From positions 1-6,756 of the forward strand of contig JAESQI010000354.1 of assembly GCA_016765255.1 (NCBI GenBank): DNA of 6,756 nt. Direction: 5' to 3'. The notes beneath the pieces are model-generated. The model saw only the letters and a program-made list of their open reading frames with translations. It ran no database searches and had not been told where the DNA came from. How positions within the stretch are numbered: the stretch's first letter is position 1; each line of letters starts with the position of its first letter. Positions 6,209 through 6,756 of the stretch are shown here, piece after piece. The translations under genes and the position numbers were made by a program. Origin of the DNA: Robiginitomaculum sp. (GTDB taxonomy: Bacteria > Pseudomonadota > Alphaproteobacteria > Caulobacterales > Maricaulaceae).

Positions 6209-6756
6209 TGCCAACAATTCTCATAAATTCCCCCTTGATAGCCATTCATCCCAATCGGGCTACCCGGTGGAATTTTTTTGTCGGGTGTGGCTACATTTAC
6301 TGTGTTCACAGTTCTACTTTTAAAGCGTGCAATCTCCTGAAGAAGCAATTGTATTTGCGCTGTATTTCGCATTCCTAATGATTCAGATAATTTACCAAGA
6401 GCCAAATTCGCCTCACCTCTTACGGATGAGCCGCTTTCGGATTGGATAATATCCATCAATGCATATGCATATCTACTGCGGATCATTGCGGCAATATTAT
6501 CAGTCCTATAATTAGGTGAGGTCATGACTTGTTTTTTGATAGCTTCAAACAATTCTGCCAGACCGAGTTGGCTTGGGTCTCTGCGTTTAAACTCATCTAT
6601 GCGCGCAAGACGTTTTGGGTTAAGCACCACATCAAATGTCAAATTAACCGACGTTTGCGCAGCCCCTATCAGATCAAATGCGGGGGAAGCAGAACTTCCA
6701 AACAATTCACGGCGGCCAAAATTAGACAAAGACGGCGTGAGATAAGACAGCGTTTC
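6196..6756 (-). CDS. C-terminal part of a probable zinc-dependent metalloprotease (DUF5117/DUF4953 type), 5' end outside window
   Basis: The minus-strand frame is open from the right edge to TAG at 6196-6198, giving 186 residues; the TTG at 6729 is internal and not a real start. From family memory, the pattern fits the end of large exported metzincin-like proteases with DUF5117 and DUF4953 domains: FGRRELF, then an FDLIGAAQTS segment, LNPKRLARIDEF, helical repeats including SSVRGEANLALGKL, a final LLLQEIARFK helix and the motif PPGSPIG near the end. The HExxH catalytic site, signal peptide and N-terminal domains would lie upstream, outside the window, so activity cannot be judged here. The protein ends in NCWHCEP, with two cysteines in a C-x-x-C arrangement. 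It is convergent with the transporter, with 10 bases between the stops. The assignment rests on motif recognition alone; a different helical C-terminal domain is possible. Confidence 0.6.
   Translation of the reverse strand, partial: ETLSYLTPSLSNFGRRELFGSSASPAFDLIGAAQTSVNLTFDVVLNPKRLARIDEFKRRDPSQLGLAELFEAIKKQVMTSPNYRTDNIAAMIRSRYAYALMDIIQSESGSSVRGEANLALGKLSESLGMRNTAQIQLLLQEIARFKSRTVNTVNVATPDKKIPPGSPIGMNGYQGGIYENCWHCEP

Overview
The window carries the start of a division and cell wall (dcw) cluster on the minus strand. Read in transcription order from about 4607 down to 1, it is mraZ, rsmH (mraW), ftsL, ftsI (PBP3) and the first 339 codons of murE, which runs off the left edge. Gene order and sequence features (for example the RADIEDRNG motif of FtsI and the long 168-residue MraZ) fit an alphaproteobacterium of moderate GC. 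The GAAC-N7-GAAC element at 4786-4800 has the form of the alphaproteobacterial LexA site and points the same way. No genus can be named from this sequence alone.

The five dcw genes are packed as tightly as possible. Each of the four junctions is the same four-base ATGA overlap, where the start codon of the next gene overlaps the TGA stop of the previous one. One transcript with coupled translation is therefore likely. MraZ is the cluster's own DNA-binding regulator, RsmH methylates 16S rRNA, FtsL is a bitopic divisome scaffold, FtsI crosslinks septal peptidoglycan, and MurE makes the tripeptide precursor.

The 4608-4968 intergenic region separates the cluster from a divergent plus-strand gene. 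It contains three 10-bp-period GGG repeats (4672-4701), which look like an MraZ operator. It also holds a perfect GAAC-N7-GAAC site (4786-4800) and a good sigma70-type promoter for the plus-strand gene (4889-4917).

The plus-strand gene (about 4969-6185) encodes a 12-helix-type major facilitator superfamily (MFS) transporter of about 405 residues. As given it is broken: a one-base deletion near 5106 shifts the frame. The place where a start codon should follow its Shine-Dalgarno sequence reads ATC rather than ATG. This is either a decaying gene or sequence error.

Convergent with it, separated by 10 bp and entering from the right edge, is the C-terminal end of a large protein. It resembles the DUF5117/DUF4953 zinc-dependent metalloproteases. 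No RNA gene, CRISPR array, insertion sequence or clear rho-independent terminator was seen. Most of the window is ordinary core genome. The points of real interest are the regulatory layout between mraZ and the transporter, and the transporter's condition.
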